DNA of 64,000 nt from Mya arenaria (GCF_026914265.1 NC_069133.1:12613375-12677374), one strand, 5' to 3'; counted from the stretch's first letter, positions 42,440-55,302 are shown. Numbers and translations: made by a program. Notes: generated by a model from the sequence alone, not told the origin.

Positions 42440-44580
42440 TTGTGTCTTTTGACAAAATGAGGGTAATGTCGTCTTATTGCCATGTGTTTTTTGTGTCTGT
42501 TGGCAAAACTGAGGGTAATGTACAGCTGTTGTCATGTGTTTTGTTGTGTATGTTGGCAACACTGAGGGTAATGTCGGACTGTTGTCATGGATTTTGGTGC
42601 TTGTTGGCAACACTGAGGGTAATGTCGACATGTTGTCATGGATTTTGGTGCTTGTTGGCAAATCTGAGGGTAATGTACAGCTGTTGTCATGGATTTGGGT
42701 GTCTGTTGGCAAATCTGAGAGTAATGTACAGCTGTTGTCATGGATTTTGGTACTTGTTGGCAACAGTGAGGGTAATGTCGACATGTTGTCATGGATTTTG
42801 GTGCTTGTTGGCAAAGCTGAGGGTAATGTCGACCTGTTGTCATGGATTTTGGTGCTTGTTGGCAAAACTGAGGGTAATGTCGACATGTTGTCATGGATTT
42901 TGGTTCTTGTTGGCAAATCTGAGGGTAATGTACAGCTGTTGTCATGGACCTTGGTGTCTGTTGGCAAATCTGAGAGTAATGTACAGCTGTTGTCATGGAT
43001 TTTGGTGCTTGTTGGCAACACTGAGGGTTATGTCGAGGTATTGTCATGGTTTGTGGAACTGAGGGTAGGGTCGAGGTATTGTCATGGTTTGTGGAACTGA
43101 GGGTAGGGTCTAGGTATTGTCATGGTTTGTGGAACTGAGGGTAATGGCGAGGTATTGTCATGGTTTGTGGAACTGAGGGTAGTGTCGAGGTATTGTCATG
43201 GTTTGTGGAACTGAGGGAAGTGTCGAGGTATTGTCATGGTTTGTGGAATTGAGGGTAATGTCGAGGAATTTTCATGGTTTGTGGAACTGAGGGTAATTTC
43301 GAGGTATTGTCATGGTCTGTGGAATTGAGGGTAATTTAGAGGTATTGTCATGGTTTGTGGAACTAAAGGTAGTGTCGAGGTATTTTCATGGTTTGTGAAA
43401 TTGAGGGTAATTTCGAGGTATTGTCATGGTCTGTGGTATTTCAGGGTAAAATCGATGTATTTTCATGGTTTGTGGAAATGAGGGTAGTATCGAGGTATTG
43501 TCATGGTTTGTGGAACTGAGGGCAATGTCGAGGTATTGTCATGGTTTGTGGAACTCGGGGCAGTGTCGAGGAATTTTCATGGTTTGTGGAACTGAGGGTA
43601 GGGTCGAGGTATTGTCATTGCTTCTGGAACTGAGGGTAATGTCGAGGTTTTGTCATGGTTTGTGGAACTGAGGGTAGGGTCGCAGTATTGTCATGGTTTG
43701 TGGAACTGAGGGTAATGTCGAGGTTTTGTCATGGTTTGTGGAACTGAGGGAGTTGTCGCGGTATTGTCATGGTTTGTGGAACTGAGGGTAGTGTCGTGGA
43801 ATTTTCATGGTTTGTGGAACTGAGGGTAGTGTCGAGGAATTTTCATGGTTTGTGGAACTGAGGGTAGTGTCGAGGTAATGTCATGGTTTGTGGAACTGAT
43901 GGTAATGTCGAGGAATTTTCATGGTTTGTGGAACTGAGGGTAGTGTCGAGGTAATGTCATGGTTTGTGGAACTGAGGGTAATGTCGAGGAATTTTCATGG
44001 TTTGTGGAACTGAGGGTAGTGTCGAGGTAATGTCATGGTTTGTGGAACTGAGGGTAGTGTCGAGGAATTTTCATGGTTTGTGGAACTGAGGGTAGTGTCG
44101 AGGTAATGTCATGGTTTGTGGAACTGAGGGTAGTGTCGAGGTAATGTCATGGTTTGTGGAACTGAGGGTTGTGTCGAGGAATTTTCATGGTTTGTGGAAC
44201 TAAGGGTAGTGTCGAGGAATTTTCATGGTTTGTGGAATTGAGGGTAGTGTCGAGGAATTTTCATTGTTTGTGGAACTGAGGGAGTTGTCGAGGTATTGTC
44301 ATGGTTTGTGGAACTGAGGGTAGTGTCGAGGAATTTTCATGGTTGGTTGAACTGAGGGTAGTGTCGAGGTTTTGTCATGGTTTGTGGAACTGAGGGTAGT
44401 GTCGAGGTATTGTCATGGTTTGTGGAACTGAGGGAGTTGTCGAGGTATTGTCATGGTTTGTGGAACTGAGGGTAGTGTCGAGGTTTTGTCATGGTTTGTG
44501 GAACTGAGGGTTGTGTCGAGGTATTGTCATGGTTTGTGGAATTGAGGGAGTTGTCGCGGTATTGTCGTGTTTGTTGGCGG
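42440..44580. repeat. two-phase minisatellite, 51-bp then 38-bp units
   Basis: Left part (to about 43025) has units of 51 bp with GAGGGTAATGTCGACATGTT, then GTCATGGATTTTGGTGCTTG, then TTGGCAAA. The right part has about 40 units of 38 bp: GAGGGTAGTGTCGAGGTATT, then GTCATGGTTTGTGGAACT. The second unit is the first with the TTGGTGCTTGTTGGC part shortened. Since 51 is divisible by 3, open frames of up to 225 codons arise on both strands; these are not genes. Confidence 0.95.
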
Positions 44581-44920
44581 GTTTTTTCTTCTTTTTTCAT
44601 GTAAGATTGTCATTGAAACTTCTCAACATGTATTTCAGTGCTGATGAGAAGTAAAACCGCCAGTGAAATATAATGGTATGACTTTATATATTTGAGCTTG
44701 AATCTGTAAAACATATTCGATATATTGTTCAGAAACGTAGTAGTAGAGTAGTTCATGTGTCATCATAAGAATTGTAATGAACTGTTTGAAAATATCAATA
44801 TAAGTGGTACCAAAACGCAACAAATTATGACACACAATTCGTTAAAAATCTCTATCAGGCTTCAGTAGAAATACCTTCTTCCGGTAACTTATATTTCAGG
44901 CTAAGAATAATTCCAGTAAC

Positions 44921-47368
44921 ATGATTAGGAAGAAACCTTCGAAGAGTTTGAGCCTTTCTGAGACTGACAGATTTAAGGCGGCTGGACGTGCGGGGCAAGG
45001 GAGGCTTGCAAGATGTGCCGAGTTCGCAGGTAATTGCTATTTACTCTCGTATAAATATTACCCTGGCAGTGGTGGTATTCGATTGGAAGTTGAAAAAAGG
45101 AACTAGGAATTTCAGCGGGGATGCAGGCACTTCATACTTTCCCGGAGTAAATCCAAACGCCACGAGTGGGATTGAAACCGGTCACCCTACGGCAGAGACG
45201 CCTAGCAACGATATGGCGTTAACTAATTACTTACCGACTCCACTAATCGCGCAACTCCGAACCTATTGCTTAAAATTAACAAACCATAGAAGATTGACAT
45301 CGTGCCTCTACGTGGGAGACTCTGAATGGACTGAGCAGACCGAAAACCGCATCTGAAAAAGTTGTCTTGTTTTAGATGATATTTTAAAACTTTTCACTCA
45401 TGATATTGCATAACAATGTCACTGCAGTGTGTGTGTGTATACCACGTGATGAATTACATCATATATGCTACGTTGGAAGGCAACATTTTGCCTAAAATGA
45501 AGACTTAAAACAAAGATAACTTTTCTTTTACTAAACCATTTTGAATGAAACAAAGGTAGTCTATGCCGCTTACGGAGCCCCGCCTTCGTTTTATAACCGG
45601 AGTTTGATAAGGTGATTAGTTTTATTAAACACTTTGGTAACCTGTTTCCAAAAAATGTTTTGACAGTGCTCCGTCAGACGGCCGTACTGAGAAAAGGTTT
45701 GTCGACGTGTTTTAAGAAACTAAACTCTCAATCAAACTCTGGTAAAAGGCCGAATGCAGGGCTTCATAGACTGCGCTATGTTTTTCATATAAAATGGTGA
45801 AGAAGTAGTGGTTATTATTGTTTAAAGTCTTCATTCGAAGCAAAGTATTACCTTCCGATGTAGCATTTATGACGCAATTTATCACGTGGTATACACACAC
45901 TGGTCACTGTATATGTATTATAATATTTCAGGGGTAATGCTCGAGGACAGACTGGCGTTGATCGAACACTTGAATGAGGAGAGGGACAAGGTGATAAATC
46001 AGTTCCTTGACTCCGTTGAACAACTCCTGGAGCTCGTCCTCAAACGCCGGAAAGCCTTCTTCGAGCACGTTTCTAGCCTGCACGAGGAGCGCGTGGCGGC
46101 CGCCTCCATGCAAATTAAGCAGTGTAAAAAGGTCCAAACGCAGACGATTGGTTTACTGAAAAAAATGGAGGTAAATATTTTTGTTTAAAGTTGTCAATGG
46201 CGAATTTGGTCTTTGAATATTTTAAGTTGAAGTTAACAAAATGTCCTGCTATATATGCTTCTAATTTCATGTTCTTGTTTAAATCCAGAAAACAAAACTA
46301 ACGACGGAGGACAGACATGATGTTATAGAACAAGCAAATCGGAAGAGCTTCGTGTACGAAGAAATCCTACGACGGGAATTTGCACAATGTTTCGGCCTTG
46401 ACTACAAGTTCAAGCCCGATAGATTGCTGGAGAACATCTTGGACAATCTTAAGAGCCTCGGATCAGTTGGAGTGGTTGCCCGTCCATCGACGTTACCCGC
46501 GTTCCTCTCTGAGTCATGTGAGGTGGACCTGTCAAAGACACCTCTGAAGGGAATTTGCTACGTGGACGGTAAAAGCTCCAATGACAACAAGTATTGCTGC
46601 TTCACAGGGGCGTGCTTCATCTCAGGCGGCCGCTTCATTCTCGCCGACTGGAACAACTGTTGCCTTAAGATGTTCACCAGCATGGGGAAACTGATTAACC
46701 GCTTAGACCTTAAGAATCATCCCTGGGACGTCGTCGCTTCAAGGGATCTTGACAGAGTTGTCTTAACGGTTCCAGGAGTGCCGAGGGTTTTCATCGCCCG
46801 CTACGACGCAGTGTGTATGGAGTTAGAGAGTTCATTCGACGTGGAGTCCGAAGTATGGGGCGTGACAACGCTGGGGAACAAACTCGCCATTTCCTGCAAC
46901 CCCTGGACCAAGACGCCGCCAATGGTGAAGGTATTCACGTTCGCCGGAGCGCCTCTGTCCCACTTCCGATATGATAGGTTCGGAAGCCCTCTCTTCAGAT
47001 TCCCAGAATACTTGACAACAGACAGTACCCAGCAGACGCTATACGTCTCTGACGCCAAGAGCGATGCTGTCGTAGCTCTGTCAGTCGCGAATGGGGAAGT
47101 TTTATTCACATACACAAACAAGGCGCTGGTGTCACCTGCAGGCGTGGCGGTCGACAACCAGGGCCACATGTACGTGTGTGGCCGCGGCTCAAGCAGTGTC
47201 CACCAAGTCTCCAAGGAAGGGGAGCTCATCCGTATCCTGCTAGGACACAAGATTGTCCAGTGCCCTCGGGCTATATGCTTCGAGCCCGGGGGCTCAAGTA
47301 TGATCGTTACAGGCGTTGGCTCTGAGGGGGAGGACTGTAATACTTTCATTTACACCAAACTCGCCTGA
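44921..47368 (+). CDS. coiled-coil and NHL-like beta-propeller protein (TRIM-like), three visible exons
   Basis: Exons 44921-45029, 45932-46170 and 46289-47368 join in frame (CGCAG|GTAATT to ATTTCAG|GGG; GAG|GTAAAT to AATCCAG|AAA) to 475 aa. Residues 37-140 are charged and heptad-like (DRLALIEHLNEERDKVINQF), as in the coiled coil of TRIM proteins. Residues about 205-475 form propeller-type repeats: CFISGGRFILADWNNCCLKM, HPWDVVASRDLDRVVLTVPG, PEYLTTDSTQQTLYVSDAKS and PAGVAVDNQGHMYVCGRGSS. In TRIM2/3/45/71-like families such propellers bind protein or RNA and are joined to RING and B-boxes. Neither is present in the visible exons. The first exon follows an acceptor (ATTTCAG at 44899) with seven open codons before the Met, so upstream exons may exist. 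The 3' part is duplicated at 52381. Confidence 0.85.
45425..45910. mobile_element. foldback element family H, copy 2 (intron 1 of propeller gene)
   Basis: Same ends and inner arms as the copy at 20500 (GTGTATACCACGTGATGAAT and AATTTATCACGTGGTATACA). Its right end stops about 20 bp before the acceptor of the next coding exon at 45932. Confidence 0.85.
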
Positions 47369-47727
47369 TTTGAGCTAAGTTAAAAGAATACATATCGACG
47401 GCCGTTGGTAAAGAAAACGGTCTGGTGCGCCCCTAACACTAAATTTATTCTTGGTCGAATTTTATTGGTACAAATTTATTCAATTGCTGACGCAACGCAA
47501 TTAGGATTAATAAATGTTTCATATAAAATCCGTTTCATATATATCTTATTTCAATCTCTATATACCAGATTTTATTATCAGAACTAAATAATTAATGCAA
47601 TATTCTTTTGCGAATAAATCTCAACAAAATGAAACTGCGTTCTATCAAGATCAAAGTGGGCTATATTTACTTCGCGGGTTTTCCCTTTAATCCAATCACT
47701 CCAATCTAATCACTTCGATGAACAAGA

Positions 47728-49010
47728 GAACCATGAAACGCCTGTATCGCTGATAGGAGTACATGAACAACACTTAAGAGCCATGAAACCCCTATACCGT
47801 TCACCAGAGTACAAAGACCACTCTAGAGAGCAATGAAACCCCTATACCGCTCACCAGAGTACATGAAACACATTAATCCCGTATAAACTACGTGTTCTTG
47901 CACCATACTCGCGAGCCATGAAACCCGTATATCGCACGTGTTCTAGAACAATACTGGAGAGCCCTGAATTCCGTATATACTACGTGTTCTTGCAACATAC
48001 TCGGGAGCCATGAATCGCTTATATCGCACATGTTATTACACCATACTCGAGAGCCTTGAATCCAGTATACACTACGTGTTCTTGCACCATACCTGAGAGC
48101 CATGAATCCCGTGTATCGCACGTGTGCTTGCACCATACTCGAGAACCATGAATTCCGTATATCGCACGTGTTCTTGCACCATACTCGAGAGCTATGAATC
48201 CCGTATATCGCAAGTGTTCTTGCACCATACTCGAGAGCCATGAATCCCGTATATATTACGTGTTCTTGCACCATACTCGAGAGCCATGAATCCCGTATAT
48301 ACTACGTGTTCTTGCACCTTACTCGAGAGCCATGAATCCCGTATATACTACGTGTTCTTGCACCTTACTCGAGAGCCATGAATCCCGTATATACTACGTG
48401 TTCTTGCACCATACTCGAGAGCCATGAATCCCGTATATACTACGTGTTCTTGCACCATACTCGAGAGCCATGAATCCCGTATATACTACGTGTTCTTGCA
48501 CCTTACTCGAGTGTCATGAATCCCGTATATACTACGTGTTCTTGCACCTTACTCGAGAGCCATGAATCCCGTATATACTACGTGTTCTTGCACCATACTC
48601 GAGAGCCATGAATCCCGTATATACTACGTGTTCTTGCACCTTACTCGAGAGCCATGAATCCCGTATATACTACGTGTTCTTGCACCTTACTCGAGTGTCA
48701 TGAATCCCGTATATAATACATGTTCTTGCAACAAACTCGCGAGCCATGAATCCCGTATATCGCACATGTGCTTGCACCATTCTCAAGAGCCATAAGTCCC
48801 ATATATCGCACGTGTTCTTGCACTAAACTTGAGAGCCATGAATCCCCTATATCTCACGTGTTATTGCACCATACTCGAGAGCCATGAATTCTGTATATCG
48901 CACTGGAGTACTTGCACCATGAATCCCGTATATCCCAACAGTACACTTGCACCATACACAAAAGCCATAAAGCCCGTACAATGCACATGTTCTTGCACCA
49001 TACTTGCAAG
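47728..49010. repeat. 46-bp minisatellite, forward arm
   Basis: About 27 units of GAGAGCCATGAATCCCGTAT, then ATACTACGTGTTCTTGCACC, then ATACTC. Diverged units flank a homogeneous core (48240-48720). Many units carry CACGTG or ACGTG and CTCGAG. Open frames on both strands are repeat-derived. Confidence 0.93.
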
Positions 49011-49011
49011 A

Positions 49012-49250
49012 GCATGTAGTATAAACGGGATTCATGACTCTCGAGTAAGGTGCAAGTACACGTGCGATATACGGGATTCGTGGCTCTCAAGTTTAGTGCA
49101 AGAACACGTACAATATATGGGACTCATGGCTCTTGAGTATGGTGCAAGAACACGTGCGATATATCGAATCATTGTTCTCGAGTATGGTGCAAGTACACGT
49201 GCGATATTCGGGATTCATGGCTCTCAAGTTTAGTGCAAGATCGTAAGCTT
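49012..49250. repeat. 46-bp minisatellite, inverted arm
   Basis: About five units in reverse complement (GGGATTCATGACTCTCGAGT, then AAGGTGCAAGTACACGTGCG). They directly follow the forward array, so the two can form a long hairpin. Confidence 0.9.
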
Positions 49251-49552
49251 GGTTCTCTTCGAAAAACAGCCAGATCCGCTAATGCATGCCTAGATTATGG
49301 GCCTTGAAAAATGCTATTTTTAGCAAGTCTATTTTTCGCACTAGTTTACATGTACATGGGCGAAGTCTATTTTTAGTCAAGTTTACATATAAAGTCAAGT
49401 CTAGGTTTAAAGGGAGACAGCTTGCTTTTTGGTTCTGCAGTTGATTTTGTGAATTACTCTCCCTTGTTTTTGTTGAAATGCTAAAGGCTAATTTTAGCTC
49501 TATTGGCCAAAGTGTCTGTCGTTTGCGCATCCATATAAACATAATCAGTTGT

Positions 49553-50270
49553 GAATGTTTGTTCAAATTATGCCTCTGGGGTCATTACTGGCCATGCGCC
49601 AGGGTTCACAGGTTTGGTATACTTAAATAAGGAAATGTTTGAAAATCTTTTTGTGTGTTCGCGCATCCATCTTAACACAATTGCTTGTGCATTTTTGTTC
49701 CAATTATGCCCCTGGGGTCATTACTGGCCATCCCCCGGGGTTCACGGGTTTGGTATACTAAAATTAGGAATGTATAAAAAAATCTTTTTGTGTGAACCAG
49801 CTATGCAGACCCTTGCTATTTTGAATAAGGCATAATTTAGTGGTCCGCTACCATGATTGTTCAAATAATGCCCCTGGGGTCAAAACTGGCACTGCCCACA
49901 AGTTTCCTAGAGACTTAATTTACAAAATATTTTCAAAATCTTCTTGTTTCAAACCACAAGACTCATACCTTTGATATTTGTTGTGAAACATCAAATGATA
50001 ACCGTCTAGCAAAACAATTGAAATTATGCCCCTGGGGCCAAAGCTGGCCTAACCCGTTTTGACCTACTTTTTATTTATAAAGCTAGCCATGAAATTTTGA
50101 CCATGTGTACAGTTTTGCAAACGAGCGTCAATGTTGTCCTGGGATGACCTTGACTTTGACCTTTTGATCCAACTATTTTTATTTTAAAACTACAGAAATG
50201 AAATTTTGACCATGAGTACAGGTTTGAAAGCATTTGTTTTCGTCAGATGACTTGGCACATATTAAAATAG
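49553..50270. repeat. diverged tandem/interspersed repeat with ATGCCCCTGGGGTC core
   Basis: Four spaced copies of AATTATGCCCCTGGGGTCA-like sequence (near 49566, 49703, 49864 and 50023), each followed by CTGGCC and a GGTTT-ATA block. The tail has two copies of AATGAAATTTTGACCATG. This resembles a high-copy bivalve repeat (recognition from memory). Present again at 55605-56321. Confidence 0.7.
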
Positions 50271-50519
50271 TTCATACAACTTATCTGCTAACAACACTTC
50301 CTGTCCTCAGATGTTGAACGTGCAACTTTTTCAGCTAACCCAAACACAAAACGTAAACTATATGTTTGTTGCCTATTACCCATACATACATGCTCTGGTT
50401 TGAAAATGACCACAAGAGCCATGTCAGTAGAGCATAGGCCCTCATGGGCCTCTTGTTAAGATTACGAAATAAAGTGTGGCGAATCATAAGGAGGGTTAAA
50501 ACAAAAGTCCCAAAAGCTG

Positions 50520-50830
50520 GAACCATTCAGCAAATGTAGATATTTGCTTAAATATCGTCTTTGAAAGCCACAATTTTTAATCACGCGATTGAAAATAAAT
50601 TACGGTTGTGGTTTTGCTTGATTGGTTGATGTACATTATCGCGTGATGTTATCAATGTATTGTTAAAAGTTCAACATTTTAGGAAAAATACCGGTGGCCG
50701 TATGAACTAGCCGGCGTTTTTCAACTTTTTACTTGTCTACCGGCGTGGGTCCAAACACCACTAAAACCAAATACTTTTTATGCTACAGTCAACAGGATAA
50801 AATAAATGTTTTAAGATGCATTACCGGGAA
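50520..50830. repeat. interspersed repeat F, copy 2
   Basis: Contains GATTGGTTGATGTACATTAT, CGCGTGATGTTATCAATGTA and CGGCGTGGGTCCAAACACCA. Related to 15835-16040 and to the inverted copy inside 38355-38826. Confidence 0.6.
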
Positions 50831-51369
50831 TACTTATTGTAAGTGTAAAAACGTGAGCGGGTCACTTAAACCTTCGCAGGAAAGTTCCTTGGATGGTCAT
50901 CTTTAAATTTTGTTCAATAAAGTGGTTCAATGCAGAACATGGCTCCCTTCCACTATATACATGTATGTCTATATGGGCAACTCTTTAATAAAATCTGTCT
51001 CTCAGAATCTGCTTGACCAATTAAAATACTATCACGGAAATAATCCTTAAATGACCCTTAATCAAATATCTTCACGCCATATTGCTTCGTTAAAACGTTG
51101 CTGCACGTCAGGCTCATCACTTCCTATATACGCGAGTTCGCGGCTGAATACATCATGTGACGTGATTCGACAAAAAATATCAGCTATAGTTTCAGTATGC
51201 GTTCTTCACTACATGACCCTAATAAATATGTCCATTTTCAAGTACTAAATCAAGGGTTTCGGAATACACAACATTGCATGGTTTCAAAATTTGAGTGTTC
51301 ATGCCTAGATTCTCCTAGCACAGTTATTAATTCACAAACAGAGGGTAATCTACGCCTCTGTCAGTAAAT

Positions 51370-52380
51370 GAGAGATTTGCATTCCCGTACCGGGTACATT
51401 TGGGGAACGTTGAAAAGTACGAACTGTCGCGAAATTTGGTCATACTTTGACGCGTTGGAAACCGGTGACCAGATATCATCCCGGGCACCCCGACAGGTGC
51501 ATCTTGAAGGGGAGAGCGTCCCCTAAATGGAAAAACTGGTCCCAGCCGCGGAAAGTGCAGGGATGCTGAGATATCTTCGACATCGCACACTTCAGCATTA
51601 GGCATTTTTCGCTGCATTTTAGTGTGTAAAATAGCCTTGTAGGGGAATGGAACCGGTGATCGAATATCATTCCAGGCACCCCGACGGGTGCTTCTTGTAG
51701 GAAATCGAGAGACCTAAATTTCAAGACCAGAACAACCTCCTAGTCCTTTTGGTACCGGAGATTCATCGAGATTTGCATTCCCGTACCGGGTACGTTGGGG
51801 GAACGTTGAAAAGTACGAACTGTCGCGAAATTTGGTCATACTTTGACGCGTTTGAAACCGGTGACCATATATCATCCCGGGCACCCCGACAGGTGCATCT
51901 TGAAGGGGAGAGCGTCCCCTAATTGGAAAAACTAGTCCCAGCCGCGGCAAGTGCAGGGATGCTGAGATATCTTCGACACCGCACACACCCAGCATTAGGC
52001 ATTTTTCGCTGCATTTTAGAGTGTAAAATAGCCTTGTAGGCGAATGGAACCGGTGATCGAATATCATTCCAGGCACCCCGACGGGTGCTTCTTGTAGGGA
52101 ATCGAGAGACCTAAATTTCAAGGACAGAACCAACCTCCTAGCCATTTTGATACCGGAGATTCATCGAGATTTGCATTCCCGTACCGGGTACGTTGGGGGG
52201 ACGTTGAAAAGTACGAACTGTCGCGAAATTTGGTCATACTTTGACGCGTTTGAAACCGGTGACCATATATCATCCCGGGCACCCCGACAGGTGTGTCTTG
52301 AAGGGGAGAGCGTCCCCTAAATAGAAAAACTGGTCCCAGCCGCGGAAATAGCAGGGATGCTGAGATATCTTCGACACCGC
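51370..52380. repeat. satellite block 1, about 2.5 monomers of 398 bp
   Basis: Begins GAGATTTGCATTCCCGTACC and contains monomer types A and B and part of C of the main array (types defined by the sequence before CAGCATTAGG). It is cut at 52380, where the second copy of the duplication begins. Confidence 0.95.
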
Positions 52381-53420
52381 AACAAGCAAATCGGAAGAGC
52401 TTCGTGTACGAAGAAATCCTACGACGGGAATTTGCACAATGTTTCGGCCTTGACTACAAGTTCAAGCCCGATAGATTGCTGGAGAACATCTTGGACAATC
52501 TTAAGAGCCTCGGATCAGTTGGAGTGGTTGCCCGTCCATCGACGTTACCCGCGTTCCTCTCTGAGTCATGTGAGGTGGACCTGTCAAAGACACCTCTGAA
52601 GGGAATTTGCTACGTGGACGGTAAAAGCTCCAATGACAACAAGTATTGCTGCTTCACAGGGGCGTGCTTCATCTCAGGCGGCCGCTTCATTCTCGCCGAC
52701 TGGAACAACTGTTGCCTTAAGATGTTCACCAGCATGGGGAAACTGATTAACCGCTTAGACCTTAAGAATCATCCCTGGGACGTCGTCGCTTCAAGGGATC
52801 TTGACAGAGTTGTCTTAACGGTTCCAGGAGTGCCGAGGGTTTTCATCGCCCGCTACGACGCAGTGTGTATGGAGTTAGAGAGTTCATTCGACGTGGAGTC
52901 CGAAGTATGGGGCGTGACAACGCTGGGGAACAAACTCGCCATTTCCTGCAACCCCTGGACCAAGACGCCGCCAATGGTGAAGGTATTCACGTTCGCCGGA
53001 GCGCCTCTGTCCCACTTCCGATATGATAGGTTCGGAAGCCCTCTCTTCAGATTCCCAGAATACTTGACAACAGACAGTACCCAGCAGACGCTATACGTCT
53101 CTGACGCCAAGAGCGATGCTGTCGTAGCTCTGTCAGTCGCGAATGGGGAAGTTTTATTCACATACACAAACAAGGCGCTGGTGTCACCTGCAGGCGTGGC
53201 GGTCGACAACCAGGGCCACATGTACGTGTGTGGCCGCGGCTCAAGCAGTGTCCACCAAGTCTCCAAGGAAGGGGAGCTCATCCGTATCCTGCTAGGACAC
53301 AAGATTGTCCAGTGCCCTCGGGCTATATGCTTCGAGCCCGGGGGCTCAAGTATGATCGTTACAGGCGTTGGCTCTGAGGGGGAGGACTGTAATACTTTCA
53401 TTTACACCAAACTCGCCTGA
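52381..53420 (+). pseudogene. 5'-truncated duplicate of the propeller exon
   Basis: From the second base of codon 131 onward it is identical in translation to 46329-47368, ending in the same TGA. It lacks the exons coding the N-terminus and coiled coil. Its upstream sequence is satellite, with no acceptor or ATG in frame nearby. The propeller reading frame is intact, so the event is recent. Expression is doubtful unless an upstream exon is spliced in. Confidence 0.88.
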
Positions 53421-53779
53421 TTTGAGCTAAGTTAAAAGAATACATATCGACGGCCGTTGGTAAAGAAAACGGTCTGGTGCGCCCCTAACACTAAATTTAT
53501 TCTTGGTCGAATTTTATTGGTACAAATTTATTCAATTGCTGACGCAACGCAATTAGGATTAATAAATGTTTCATATAAAATCCGTTTCATATATATCTTA
53601 TTTCAATCTCTATATACCAGATTTTATTATCAGAACTAAATAATTAATGCAATATTCTTTTGCGAATAAATCTCAACAAAATGAAACTGCGTTCTATCAA
53701 GATCAAAGTGGGCTATATTTACTTCGCGGGTTTTCCCTTTAATCCAATCACTCCAATCTAATCACTTCGATGAACAAGA

Positions 53780-55302
53780 GAACCATGAAACGCCTGTATC
53801 GCTGATAGGAGTACATGAACAACACTTAAGAGCCATGAAACCCCTATACCGTTCACCAGAGTACAAAGACCACTCTAGAGAGCAATGAAACCCCTATACC
53901 GCTCACCAGAGTACATGAAACACATTAATCCCGTATAAACTACGTGTTCTTGCACCATACTCGCGAGCCATGAAACCCGTATATCGCACGTGTTCTAGAA
54001 CAATACTGGAGAGCCCTGAATTCCGTATATACTACGTGTTCTTGCAACATACTCGGGAGCCATGAATCGCTTATATCGCACATGTTATTACACCATACTC
54101 GAGAGCCTTGAATCCAGTATACACTACGTGTTCTTGCACCATACCTGAGAGCCATGAATCCCGTGTATCGCACGTGTGCTTGCACCATACTCGAGAACCA
54201 TGAATTCCGTATATCGCACGTGTTCTTGCACCATACTCGAGAGCTATGAATCCCGTATATCGCAAGTGTTCTTGCACCATACTCGAGAGCCATGAATCCC
54301 GTATATATTACGTGTTCTTGCACCATACTCGAGAGCCATGAATCCCGTATATACTACGTATTCTTGCACCTTACTCGAGAGCCATGAATCCCGTATATAC
54401 TACGTGTTCTTGCACCTTACTCGAGAGCCATGAATCCCGTATATACTACGTATTCTTGCACCTTACTCGAGAGCCATGAATCCCGTATATACTACGTGTT
54501 CTTGCACCTTACTCGAGAGCCATGAATCCCGTATATACTACGTGTTCTTGCACCTTACTCGAGTGTCATGAATCCCGTATATACTACGTGTTCTTGCACC
54601 TTACTCGAGAGCCATGAATCCCGTATATACTACGTGTTCTTGCACCATACTCGAGAGCCATGAATCCCGTATATACTACGTGTTCTTGCACCTTACTCGA
54701 GAGCCATGAATCCCGTATATACTACGTGTTCTTGCACCTTACTCGAGTGTCATGAATCCCGTATATAATACATGTTCTTGCAACAAACTCGCGAGCCATG
54801 AATCCCGTATATCGCACATGTGCTTGCACCATTCTCAAGAGCCATAAGTCCCATATATCGCACGTGTTCTTGCACTAAACTTGAGAGCCATGAATCCCCT
54901 ATATCTCACGTGTTATTGCACCATACTCGAGAGCCATGAATTCTGTATATCGCACTGGAGTACTTGCACCATGAATCCCGTATATCCCAACAGTACACTT
55001 GCACCATACACAAAAGCCATAAAGCCCGTACAATGCACATGTTCTTGCACCATACTTGCAAGAGCATGTAGTATAAACGGGATTCATGACTCTCGAGTAA
55101 GGTGCAAGTACACGTGCGATATACGGGATTCGTGGCTCTCAAGTTTAGTGCAAGAACACGTACAATATATGGGACTCATGGCTCTTGAGTATGGTGCAAG
55201 AACACGTGCGATATATCGAATCATTGTTCTCGAGTATGGTGCAAGTACACGTGCGATATTCGGGATTCATGGCTCTCAAGTTTAGTGCAAGATCGTAAGC
55301 TT
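53780..55302. repeat. 46-bp minisatellite, second copy with inverted arm
   Basis: Duplicate of 47728-49250. Forward units run to 55062 and inverted units from 55064. Total length is unchanged, but the order of ATACTC and TTACTC unit variants in the core differs from copy 1. Confidence 0.93.

Noticed and set aside
42356..43100. Frames of 171-225 codons on both strands
   Set aside because: They arise because the 51-bp unit is divisible by three; codons are the same repeat in every frame.
46352..46354. Start of the propeller protein here
   Set aside because: The codon is GTG and lies inside an exon that begins at 46289 and continues an upstream coding frame.
46801..47349. 182-codon minus-strand frame (and its duplicate at 52853)
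   Set aside because: Antisense shadow of the GC-rich propeller exon.
47728..49250. CRISPR-like array of regularly spaced repeats
   Set aside because: Repeats are contiguous 46-bp units without unique spacers, in eukaryotic DNA.
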